Of a stretch of DNA of 64,000 nt, positions 10,031 to 23,893 are shown piece after piece. The translations under genes were made by a program, and so were the position numbers. The number at the start of each line of letters is the position of its first letter. The first letter of the stretch is position 1. This stretch comes from Parasponia andersonii (Eukaryota; Streptophyta; Magnoliopsida; Rosales; Cannabaceae), in NCBI GenBank assembly GCA_002914805.1, contig JXTB01000092.1, positions 1,014,278 through 1,078,277 on the forward strand, read 5' to 3'. The notes beneath the pieces are model-generated. The model worked only from the letters and a program-made list of their open reading frames with translations, was not told where the DNA came from and did no database searches.

Positions 10031-12061
10031 TTCTAAATTGCTCATAATTTCACCTTTTGGCTTAGGGGGAAAAAAAAATGACTCTCGTCTTGACTTGACT
10101 TATCATGTTTTAATGGCCGCCCGAAATAAAATTGACAAAAGTGAACATCTTAATGATCATATATGAAAGTGCGCGTACGATCCATCCATAAGATTACACT
10201 TCATAAAGTCATTCATAATCTAAAAAGTAGTAGCTAGATATATGTGTAGTTGGCTTTGTCTCCCCACTTGTTAGAACCACGAATGGCCAAGTTCATCTGG
10301 TTATCTTCAAAGTAAATATGATATAGTTACTTAGAGTAAAAGATCAGTGTCTAAAAATATTGGAATATGCACTTTCTTATCGCTATCTCTAGAATCTAGA
10401 GTGATATATAAGCTCAATGTAGGATCATCTCCTTAATTATTAACATACTTAAAAGATAATAGAAGTAACTAATTAAATTCAAAGAGAGTGGGCTCTCACT
10501 ATCATGTTCAATTTTTTTATATGAGCTACCTTTCAAATATGAGCAGTTTCTAGGCTTTTGATCAATATTTCACCTGTCCATATTAAACTTTATTCAACAT
10601 CATTTAGATTCGAAAAATCTGGAAGTTTGATTCAGTGGCGGACAGCTTGACCACAAGCGAGATTTTGATCTCAAAAGTGGCTGCCACATGTGAGTTGTCT
10701 GTTCTGCTCGTTCGCATTCTTCCCCTGAAGAGTAACTTAAGCTTTAAGACAGATTTTTACTACATAAGTGCAGCTCTGGTTTGGAGACCAAACAAGGAGA
10801 CGCCACCAAGTTCAATCGCGGTCAAATATAAGCCGTTTGGATTACTTCTACCGCATGTTTACTAAAAAGTAACAAGAATAATATATAAAATAAAATTTTT
10901 TTATTCAAATATTTACTAAAATATGAAAAAGAAAAAATATATAGAGCCCATACAATTTTAGAAGAAAAGAACGAGAATGCTCTCCTACCAACACCTTAAA
11001 AAATGTAATTACCCATAAATATTTTTTTTTCTTTTCTAATTATAAAAATTGTAAAATATAATTTTATTTCCCAAAATTTATCTAATTTAAAATATACATA
11101 TATTTAAAAATGTTGTTTAGTATATTTATTGCATTCCCACTACTTTTACTGGTTTAAGTAAATAAACGAAAGACATTTTAATGAATATAATTCCTTTTCC
11201 AATTAATTTTAAATAAATAATATAATACAAATAATAATTCTCATGTTTATATTTTTTTCCATTTATTTCTCTTTTTATTTATTCTGATTACTATTACATT
11301 GAAGTAAACGTGTTATTAAATTCTACTTTTAACTTTAAAAATGGTTAGATAAAAAAAAAAAGAAAAAAAAAGAGGAGGATAAGGCATTTGGCAAGTCTAT
11401 GATTTGAGTCATTATATTTTAAAAATTGATGCGTAACTATTATTTTATGCAAAATTTCAGATCCATATCCTTCTAAAAAAAATTTGAGATTCATAATAAT
11501 AGTTATTTTTCTAAAGCTGATTCTACTAATAATATACAAATTGTCTAAAATATAATTTTACCAACTACTTAGATATTTCTCCTGAATAATATAATAATTT
11601 TATAAATTAAATTTACCAAGCAGTTAGACCTTTTCTTTGGTACTTGCTTCTTGTTCACAACACTATAATAGCAATAACAAATTAATGAAAATTTTATCAA
11701 AACAATCGATATTGCTAACTTTGGCTAAAGATAGAACGAACTGAAGAATCTACTCGAGTATTTGACGACGGCTAATTTATTAGGTTCGATAATTAGAGTT
11801 GGAGTATTACTTGATTCCTAGGTACATGAATTTGATCAGAATGGATACAAGTAAGAACTGGAATCAGAATACATGTTAGTGAGAATCTGAATTGGAATGA
11901 AAATATATAAGATTAACTTTGTTATCGTAAGATCATTTTTAACTTAATTAATGTACTCATTAAATGCAAAATTACTCATTGAGGATATGCAAAAATACTC
12001 ATTGAGGATTCTCTTATATACGTATAAATGGTAATTACCAAGTCCTAATCCAACAATAATA
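10031..12061. other. AT-rich intergenic DNA, no gene recognised
   Basis: Mostly low-complexity A/T sequence. A 230-base island (about 10630-10865) has higher GC, an open frame on + and a start resembling cagtggcgga transposon ends, but no recognisable protein domain. The segment 11760-11900 contains dggaatcagaat-type phrases typical of hAT-related MITEs. Nothing here supports a gene. Confidence 0.45.
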
Positions 12062-12554
12062 GGATAAATTACTCCGTTGATCGCTAAATTATGGGAAAAG
12101 TCTCGTTTTGATCCTTAAAATTTAAATTGTGTCATGTTAATTTTTGAACTATTAAAAAAGTTTCATTTTAGTCTTTTTTGTCATATTTTTCATTTTATTC
12201 TTTATAGGAATGAATTACGAGATACCTCTATTATTCTGTTGTACTTTTTTCATATCTACAAACATAATACACCATTATAAAGATATTAAAACATGAATTT
12301 AAATTGTTTAAAATGAATGATTGAATAAAAATTTGTTATATATTGGACAAAAATATAATTTAGAATTGTCCTTATTTTACAAAATGAAAAATATAGCTTA
12401 TGTGCTTATTCTGACAAGAATCAAATAAAATTTACAGCAAAAAAGACTAAAATGAAATATTTTCAATACTTTAAAGACCAATATAATATATTTTGAAGTT
12501 TAAGGACCAAAAGTAAGATTTTTGCCTAATTTAAGAAACAATAGCCATTTATCC
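12062..12554. mobile_element. MITE-like element with imperfect terminal inverted repeats
   Basis: The left end (ggataaattactccgttgat) and the reverse complement of the right end (ggataaatggctattgtttc) align imperfectly. Further in, phrases such as catgttaatttttgaact and ttttagtcttttttg recur in inverted orientation. Length is about 490 bp and there is no ORF. Target duplication is not clear in the A/T-rich flanks. Confidence 0.55.
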
Positions 12555-14244
12555 CTTTATAAAGGGGAAAAAAAATTAATATCTCCCCTAAACTGGGTAG
12601 ATTTGCTAGCTTTATTAAATAAGAAGATAATCATCAACTAGCATTACAAGTTAGTTGGTCAAGTTCAATTTTTTTTAATTTTTTTTCTAGAAAATTGGAA
12701 AAATGGAAATTGACAAGGTCACCTAATAACACTTGATTTAAATAACTAAGAAATATAATCAAATTGGGTGTTTATATTATGTTTGTCAGCGCCATGAAAC
12801 ACATGGTCAATGATGATTGGTTGCATCATCATGAATAATATGAGATACTATATTTAATTTGTTGGGTTGTGCTAGCTTTAGAAGCGTCTAACACATGAAA
12901 ATCCTTTATTGTGTGAGTCAAAACTTGATTAGATGCTCGTAACAGTTTGTAGACTGATAGGATTCAAATATGCATATCATAGACAGTTTATCTACATAAT
13001 ATTTTGCCTCTTCCTAAATAAGGTAAATTGACAAAAGTAGGAGGGTTTAAATGAGTTTTAGGACTAATTTTCAGGAAGATTTTTATTTTTATTTTTAATG
13101 ACTAGTCATAAATTTATCACGTTTTGTGCACTCTAATAACTAGTCACAATGTTAACAACTACAGGGCATAAGAGCTATAGCCTACACAAGAGGTGAGAAA
13201 AGAGGTTATAAATTTCATGAATGTTCCTTAAAAAGTCCTCTGAACAATAGTCATTAAAAAAAACCATTTTGTCCTAAATTACCGATTGCCAAATACCCCT
13301 AAATGTTGGTGTCAAGTTTTTAAATCTTATTAAGACGCCAAATTCTTGCAGCGTTTATGGCCTGATTAACACTGCCACTGATTTGGGTACTTAATGGATC
13401 TCATCATGGCCCATATAGCGCCATGGGCTACCCAACTAAATGCTTTGACCCATTAAGCGTTGTCCAGTATCCGCACGCAAGGGTTACCTTTACCTGACAA
13501 AGTTTTTTTAGTTTTTTATTTTTTTAATTCTTTATTGGAATAATAAAAATATCTATTATTAAAATTACGAAATCCTGGAATTATTTGTGAATTACAAGTA
13601 AAACTATTTGTTTTAGGTGCATATCTATCTGGAAAGAGATGTACAAGTAATCCAATCACTTGCCAAATTGCAGTTTATTTTAAGCTTAAGCACAAGTTCT
13701 TGTCCTTAATCCTCAGATAGTCACATGACTATAATAAATATTCATTTTTCCCCTTTAAAAAGAGAAGTTGACTTTATTTTCTCTCTTTGGTGTGGATAAC
13801 ATTGTACATTAAATTATTGAAACTCTACCCTGTAAATGTATATAGCCAGTTCTTTTAACTTTAAACTCGCACAAATTTCTCTGCTAATAAATTACCACTT
13901 TTATTTTTCCTCAAGAATTTAATATTATTACTTATTTGATTCTGGATTGAAGTAGTTGCTTGGTGCATATCTGCCTCACTTGAGATTTTTTTTTTATTTT
14001 CCTTGAAGTGACCAATTACTTGACATAATGCCAATCCCTTCCGTTATTATTAGCTTTTGACTTTGATTCAAGTTGTAATTCATTAGCTCCTCCAAGGAAA
14101 CAAGAGTTGACTTTCCATAAATGCAAGAACCTGAGAATCCAAAGATTTTACTTTTATTTTGACTAAAGAGCTAACACTTTCATTGCCTAAATTTCCTATA
14201 CCTCATAAAATCCTTACCCTCTTCCAAAAAAGTGTTCAAAAGAT
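12555..14244. other. Intergenic DNA upstream of the DUF26 secreted protein gene
   Basis: No coding domain. A less AT-rich patch at 13290-13500 is unassigned. The last few hundred bases before 14245 should hold the promoter of the downstream gene, but no convincing TATA box stands out. Confidence 0.45.
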
Positions 14245-15242
14245 ATGAAAACATCACATTTTGCTACTTTGTTGTTCTATCTACTTACTCTTAGTGTCCC
14301 TTGTTACACTGATACCAATATACAAACTAGTCTTCAATGCTCAGAAGCTGATGAATCAGCCATGGAGATGGCATTCCAGACCAACCTCAGAAATCTATTC
14401 GACTCCCTTGTTTCCAATGCGCCTCTTCAACAAGGCTTCTACAAAACCAGGACTGGGAAAAAATCCGGAAGGGTCTATGGCCTCATCCAATGTAGAGGAG
14501 ATGTTTCTGCTGATCATTGTTCGAACTGTACAAAGAACTCCATCACAGTAGCCTTAGAAAAGTGTCCAAAGAGCAAAGAGGTTTTAGTTTGGTTCAGATG
14601 GTGTTTTCTGCGCTACTCGGATAGTGATTTCTTTGGTGTTATGGAGCAAACTTCGATTGTTCTCACCAACGAAACTGATTTTGACGATCCATCTGTCGTT
14701 TCTAAAGGACTAGACCTCATGAATGGACTAACTTTTAGTGTTCAAAACCAGCCTCTGGTGTTCCAAACTGCAGAACTGGATGTTGGCCCAAGTGGGAAGA
14801 GGTATGGAATGGTTCAATGCAATAGAGATATCAGTAGGAGTGATTGTGTCAAGTGCCTTGAATCTCAGTTAGGGGCTTTTAGGATGATGGTTGGAACTAA
14901 ACGAGGTTGGGAAATTTATGGTTCCAGTTGTTTTATGTGGTACCATAATTATCGGTTTTACTTCAACATTTCAACCATTGCAAGTGCAGGTTAGTTTTAG
15001 ATTTCTTTCTTAATAACTATTATTATTATTTTTTTCAAATATAGGATTAACTTTGCTTTCTAGAAATTATATAGTCTTTGATTAAATGGGAAAATCTGCA
15101 TATTAGCTTCTATATATGTTTTGTATGATAAGGAGAATTAACATGTGTCATTTTGTTATAAGGTGTTATGAGACCCTCCTCACATAAAGGAACTGCAATA
15201 GGACTGATAATCGCGGTTGTAGCATTTCTGATGGTTCTTTAG
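14245..15242 (+). CDS. Double-DUF26 cysteine-rich secreted protein with short C-terminal hydrophobic tail
   Basis: Exon 1 is 14245-14989 and exon 2 is 15163-15242; the GT-AG intron (donor gttagt) keeps frame, giving 274 residues. A signal peptide (about 1-23) precedes two DUF26 (Gnk2-type) domains with the C-X8-C-X2-C signature at C83/C92/C95 and C192/C201/C204. Exon 2 encodes a linker and a hydrophobic stretch (AIGLIIAVVAFLMVL) ending at once in a stop codon. DUF26 proteins act at the cell surface or apoplast; some bind mannose-type sugars and plasmodesmata-located proteins share the 2xDUF26-plus-membrane layout. Exon 2 is positioned like the transmembrane exon of CRK kinases, so this may be a CRK that lost its kinase. 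It converges on the CRK gene with a gap of about 340 bases. Confidence 0.82.
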
Positions 15243-15582
15243 TCCGTAAATGGCTATTCTAATGTCTCAGCAGGACAATGATCAATTTAATTCGTCATTC
15301 TTCTTTCTTCAACATTACTAGGTAGTCTCTACCTAGCATTTATTTGAGAATGGAGGGCTGGGGCATGTATTAGAGAGATTCACTTACTAGAAACCTTCAA
15401 TTTCATTTTCTTCCATTCATTGTATTCTTTTGACTTATTTATGGTTTCTTACTGAATTTCTTTGAATGTAAATACATTTTCATTCTCAAAAATGGCGCTA
15501 GAGTTTCTGATAAGTAGCATTTACTGAGGAAGACAAATACCTCAAAAATGTGTTTTTATTTAGTATTTAAAAACAAAATAGT

Positions 15583-18728
<3,146 letters not shown>

Positions 18729-18880
18729 AATTAGTCCTAAGCTTTGGGGAAAGATTAATGTCAGTGAAATATTGATGTAAGAGTACTTACTCTTTGATAA
18801 TGTGGCTTATGAAGGAAATGGTAGTCCAGCCTGTGTACTTTAACTCGTTCTCAAATTTGAATAAGTGGTTTTACTGTTTA

Positions 18881-18890
18881 GATTTATAGG
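18881..18890 (-). promoter_or_regulatory. Candidate TATA box of the CRK gene
   Basis: The minus strand reads cctataaatc about 155 bases upstream of the CRK start codon. The spacing is reasonable for a short 5' leader. No other good match lies between it and the start codon. Confidence 0.4.
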
Positions 18891-19583
18891 AGTAACATGT
18901 TTTCTCTTGGTGACGTTATAGATTTTGTAAAGACCTTCTATTTCACAAAAAAAAAAAAAAACCTATCAATATGGCATTTTCTAAACTAATGGTGATGTTT
19001 GGTACGTTCCACTTACATATTAGTTGGGGCTTCATTCTTATATTTTCCTCTTATAAGGCTATAAAAATATATGTATATTTGTTTTTTTAGCTTGAATTAT
19101 ATGCAAAGGTTTCACTAGAAAAGAGAAACCTTTAGTATAGCCATCGCAAAATAGATAAAATGTAGTTTTAAAAAATAGAAAATGATAAAATGTAGTTTTA
19201 ACTCACCAAAAAATAAAAAGTTTTAGAATAGTCCTCACAAAATAGATAAAATATAGTTTCAGAAACCACCGGACAAAATTTTGCCGGCTTAGTGTATGGT
19301 TGTATTGTATTTTTTTGTGTCACCTTTACTACAAAAGATGTTTGATTTTGATATGTGACTAGATATAAGGCATAAATTAGATTAAGTTTGAATAATATCA
19401 ACATAGAGAAAATATTAAGGAAAAATGAAAGAATTAAGAGATCAAAAAGTTACGAGAGAGATTAGCACAAATACAATTTAATAGAATACGATACACTTAT
19501 TTTCTTCTGGGTATATATGATAATACACCGTGTAAATTTCAAAATATTATATAATATAAGATTTATGAATATAATATTGTATT
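18891..19583. other. AT-rich spacer between the CRK gene and the gypsy element
   Basis: No gene. The phrase tagataaaatgtagtttta recurs in slightly altered form around 19150-19255, a small diverged tandem repeat. The region ends at the target-site copy of the Ty3/gypsy insertion. Confidence 0.45.
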
Positions 19584-19588
19584 GAAAT
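19584..19588. repeat. Target-site duplication (gaaat), left copy
   Basis: gaaat directly precedes the left terminus (tgttgacgg) of the Ty3/gypsy element and recurs at 30386-30390 directly after its right terminus. Five bases is the usual length for this class, but in AT-rich DNA a chance match cannot be excluded. Confidence 0.5.
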
Positions 19589-19636
19589 TGTTGACGGAGA
19601 TTTTGTCAACAAAGAATTTAGAAAATTACAAGATGT
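19589..19636 (-). repeat. 3' LTR remnant of the Tat element
   Basis: About 48 bases from the left terminus (ttttgtcaacaaagaattta and caagatg) match the start of the right-hand LTR at 29737 (ttttgtcaacgaggaattta, caagacg). Beyond this the two sides stop aligning, so most of this LTR is missing or unrecognisable. Confidence 0.55.
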
Positions 19637-20014
19637 TAATAAGTGGAGCTTCCTATTTTGATAAGTGTGAGCTTAAGAGTACGACGTTGATGAGGTCATC
19701 TTGAAACCTTAGGAGGGTCGCAAAATCTCGAATCACATTTTTTAAAAATTATGCATATCCACTTTTCTGATAGACGCGTCAACGTGTCATTTTCTGCCTT
19801 AGGATTTGGCGAGACTTAAAAAAAACCTTTTCGTTTTTCGAGTAGATATGATGATAGTGACGATGTAAGCCATCGTTTTAAATCAAGAACTTTTTATTAT
19901 TTCTAAAATTAATTCATCTGATTTAAAAAATTCAATTTTCCCGTGTAAATCTTGGCCATTAATCTCAAAAAGCAACCTCCTCAATATACGACCCAGATTT
20001 ATTAATACCAAAAA

Positions 20015-20024
20015 TATATAAAGA
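20015..20024 (+). promoter_or_regulatory. Candidate TATA box for the antisense ORF
   Basis: tatataaaga, followed by a pyrimidine-rich leader, lies upstream of the antisense ORF. A plausible leader intron runs from about 20206 (donor after ccaag) to the acceptor cag at 20955-20957, immediately before the ATG. It suggests the ORF has a promoter independent of the LTR. Confidence 0.4.
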
Positions 20025-20957
20025 GAAAATTTTTCTTCTCTGTCATTTTCACTCAGAAAATTTTAGGCTTCTAAACTCTAAAAACCCTCAAACTTGAGAT
20101 TTTTTCTAGCAAAACTTAAGTGTCTTCTTCTTCTCACCAGGCAACTCCTTTGCTACTTTAAATTCTTCATCTGACGAGATTTAGACAAAACAAAAGCTTC
20201 CAAGGTTAATATTTTTATCTCCCTTCAAGCATTTTCTTTTTTTTTTTCCGATGCTTACAGAAACACAATAAGTATAAATTATCGAAATCTAAACAACAAT
20301 AATCTATGAATTCTCCTTGAACTGAACTATAATCTCACTGAATTCATTACATGAGTTATGAATTCGGAATTACGATTTTGATTTCAACAAAGTATAATTG
20401 CCAGAATAATATTCAAAATTAGATGAACCCATAGGAAAGTCTAGGAATAAAACTCAATAGGAGAATCCGACATATCTCTAGGCTTGTCAATCAAAAATTG
20501 TTTAACTATAGATTTTGAATCTATATTTGTTCAGGTTGAACAGTAGACACAAATCTTAATAGATCGAATGATGAACCACTTTAGATGAATAGGTAGATGA
20601 AACCATAAAACAATTAGAAGAACTTGATCAAATCGTAGATAGACGAATCTGACAAGTCGAATGATATTTTACTAAAAAGTTGCTCAAATTTATAGAATAG
20701 AAATCCATTACATAGACGAACTCATAGGGTTATTAGAAGAATTTGATTAGATTTAAGATAGATGAATAGCTGGATGTTGGCACGGTTTTTAGTGTTTCTA
20801 GCCCAAAATTACTTGCACATAGCGAGTATACCTGCAACAAAAACTAGTATGCCTATTTCTAGGTCCCACTTAGGTTAGTATTATAAATAAATTCATATCA
20901 TTTACCTATAGAATGATGCTCGCATAGGACTAAATACGTCCCATATTTCTCTTTCAG

Positions 20958-23125
20958 ATGTCTAGGAGTAAGGAGATTAGGGAAGAAAATGCTTTCTCAG
21001 GAGAGTCATCATTCTTTGAGGTGAGTGTTAGTTCTATAAACCTTGAGGACTAGTTAGAGCAAGAACCTGAAATAGAAATAACCGGAGCTAGGCAGAGTAG
21101 TCCCCGTATAGGCGATCTCCCTTAAGATCAATGGCTTTAACATATTAGAGATGCTCTTGAGTTTGCTAGAGGTTATAACTACGTAGAAGGCAGCTGGTCA
21201 TGTACCAACATTAGGACGAGATGTACCATAAACAAGCTCGAGAGGATTATATGTGACTACAAAATCGACATACCTCTTCATTTCCCAATAGAGTTCAATA
21301 GACCACACACTCCTCCTCGTGGCACGACTTCTTTCTCAGATGCAATCCTTAGATGCGACATCCATCTTCATCTTCACCCATATATCAAATCAATAGTTGA
21401 CTACTATAGAGTTGTTCCCTTCTAACTAACCCCAAACACATATAGGTATATGGTAGAATTATATATATTATACTACAAACTAGGTCTAGGAAACCCGACA
21501 CTTGAAGAGTTTGTCTGGTTCTACTAGATAAAGTCGAACTCCTCTGATTTTGGCTTCTTTTACGTGAATAAGTGGTCGAATCAGGCGATCAAAACCATTC
21601 ACGAGGTTCGCAATATTATGGGAAAAATGGAAAAATTTCCATTTTGATTATACAGATAATGGCTTCTTTTAAAACTCTGGTAAGCAACTTCTAGCTATAG
21701 CTCACTTTTTATATTTACATACACTCTTACCTAACTGTATGTCAATGTGTTCGCAGCAAATAAAGAACACCAAAGACTTAACGAAGAACAACTCGTCAGG
21801 ATATACAAAATAAACGACCTCACAATTGAAGAATTTGACTGGAAAAAACTTAGAACTACCAAGAATTTGATTGCTTCCAGTCTATTCCCTAAGAGTGCAA
21901 GCCTACCATCAAATGCAAACCATCCAAGGAGTGCTCCTAGTCCCAAGAAAAGACAAACTCAGCTTCTAAGAAGCGAAAAATGCCTTCGACTTCGTGGATC
22001 TCTAGCTCGAAGAAGGAAAAAAGGCAAAGCTTCTTCCCCAAAGAAGTAGATAGTTTCACAACCTACTACTCTCAACAACAATAATCTTCAACACCTCTAG
22101 CAACTGAAGGTAAAACTCTCTTCCTTTTGCATTATGATATTTTACACCTCCTATATTAACCATAATACTGCTATATAGATATGACAATAATTGGTAGTAG
22201 ACTGCGAGCTCCTCCCTTCATCTTAGGCTCGAGGTCTAAGTCCAAAACTCCAAACATCACTCCTCCGATATTAAAGGGAAAAGAAAAGGTCAAAACTCTA
22301 AAGAAAAGAAAGGTAGCCTTTAATAACACTCCTTAGAATTCACCCTCACCCACAGCCTTAGCGAGCGAATCGAAACCTTCAGGTACATAACTGGGCTCTT
22401 CTTTAGGAGCACATTCAGATCAGGTTGATAAGGATCTTAACCTGCTCGAACTCTTTCGCCAGCTACCTGAAAAAGTAGGTCTCAATGCTATATTTATAGA
22501 TTACTTCACGTCAGCTGAAGGCTAGGAGAAGATAAGGAGGAGGCCACTGAAGGTCACATTCCATATCACCATGAGAATGCTTGCTAATATAAAAGCAAAT
22601 TGCTTTCTGATTTTTATGCGAGGTCACCTCTTTCTAATGCTTTTTCTTTGTTTTAGACTATCGCTATTATTATACTCATGTACAATCCGGTATTTGAATG
22701 CGTGGAGATGGGTGAGAAGGTCGAAGAAATTGCCCAGACTTGCGAGGACTTGAAGAAGACTTATGAAGAAGAAAAAAAAAAGTTTTGAGTCTGAGAAGTA
22801 GCAGCTACAGGAGGTCCTAGCCAAGGAGAAGTCGGATAAGGGGCAGCTCGCAGAAAAAATAAAAGAACTCGAGAAGAAAATCTCTCAACACCCAGGTGCT
22901 CTAAAAGAGGCGGGTCACAAAGCCGTCAAAGAGTGCAAGGCTATTGAAGGCAAGGAGTTTGAAGACAAGGTCAGCGACATTGCCACATCCACGATCATAT
23001 ACAATATATACTGAGAGTATCCTGGGTTCGACTTCTCATTCCTTGGTGAAGACGTTGTCAAACTTATTGAGAGTTGGAAGGTGGATGAGGCTGCAAATGT
23101 TGGAGGAGGCACATCTGTACAATAG
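20958..23125 (+). pseudogene. Antisense extra ORF (aORF) of the Tat element, gypsy-type transposon domain (Transposase_28-like)
   Basis: The ATG at 20958 follows an acceptor site. Exon 1 (to 21679) encodes a segment with the phrases LHPYIKSIVDYYRVVPF, YMVELYILYYKLGLGNPT and FFYVNKWSNQAIK, which match the 'putative gypsy type transposon' domain found in plant Tat elements. A second exon (about 21757-22109) is rich in Lys/Arg/Ser. Later exons encode a charged coiled coil (EKIKELEKKISQHPGALKEA) and end with ESWKVDEAANVGGG before the stop at 23125. Several in-frame stops (for example at 21049-21051 and within the coiled coil) show it is broken. Its role in the element is not established. It is convergent with the integrase end of pol. 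Confidence 0.7.
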
Positions 23126-23319
23126 TTTATATATATATATTTTGTAAACCAACTTTGTAAAGCTAAAGAAAAATGCGGGCTTGTCCCATTAATTTTGTAA
23201 TATCTTGCTCACACATGGGTGCAAACTTCTATTTATAATATTTTCTTTTCGAAATTTTTACCCTATAAAATAGTTAGAATAAAAATATATTTCATAACAA
23301 TATTGATATAAGTGCATAA

Positions 23320-23440
23320 TTTAACCAAGTAGTTAATCACTAGGTGATTGATCAGTACGCTATTGCAATTCGAATCCTAATAACTTAAAGTGGGTTTTAA
23401 GTGTTAGGATGGGTTAGGTCACTTAAAAAAAATAAAAAGT
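23320..23440 (+). repeat. Possible tRNA-derived SINE fragment between aORF and integrase
   Basis: The sequence aaccaagtagttaatcac followed by gcaattcgaatcc (B-box-like, about 23364-23376) at tRNA-like spacing resembles a degraded tRNA-related head. No poly(A) tail or target duplication was found, so this is tentative. Confidence 0.25.
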
Positions 23441-23893
23441 ATGAGTGATGCAAACTCAATATTATTTTTCAAAAGTTCCATGGAAAAGTAGGATTTATAG
23501 CAATATATTACATTGAATTATGGACGTTTTGCTTAGTCACGTTTGTGTTTGAGGAGGGATATTGCGTAATACGATATGCTAAGGCATGAAACGAAGAGAA
23601 AATCCTAAGATTTAAAGAAATATTAGAAATTTTATGATCCAAAATTCCAACTCCTCTAAATGAATGTTTGCATAGTCCCCTAGCAAGCAAGTAGAAGATT
23701 ACATATTCTAATCCTATTGCCCCCCGAGTTTTATGGTATTCGAAGATGACCATAAAACTATAAAAGATAAACCAATATAAAGAAACTACAAGATGATAAA
23801 TTGAAGAAATAATGTCTTTATTGATGAATTCAGATGACAGATAATAAGATACCCCCCATGCCTTTAAAGCTCTAGGAAGATATACATGTAGAT

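Noticed and set aside
22571..22824. Small membrane-like frames on both strands
   Set aside because: They lie in and around the antisense ORF's intron and coiled-coil exon; neither has start context or a domain.
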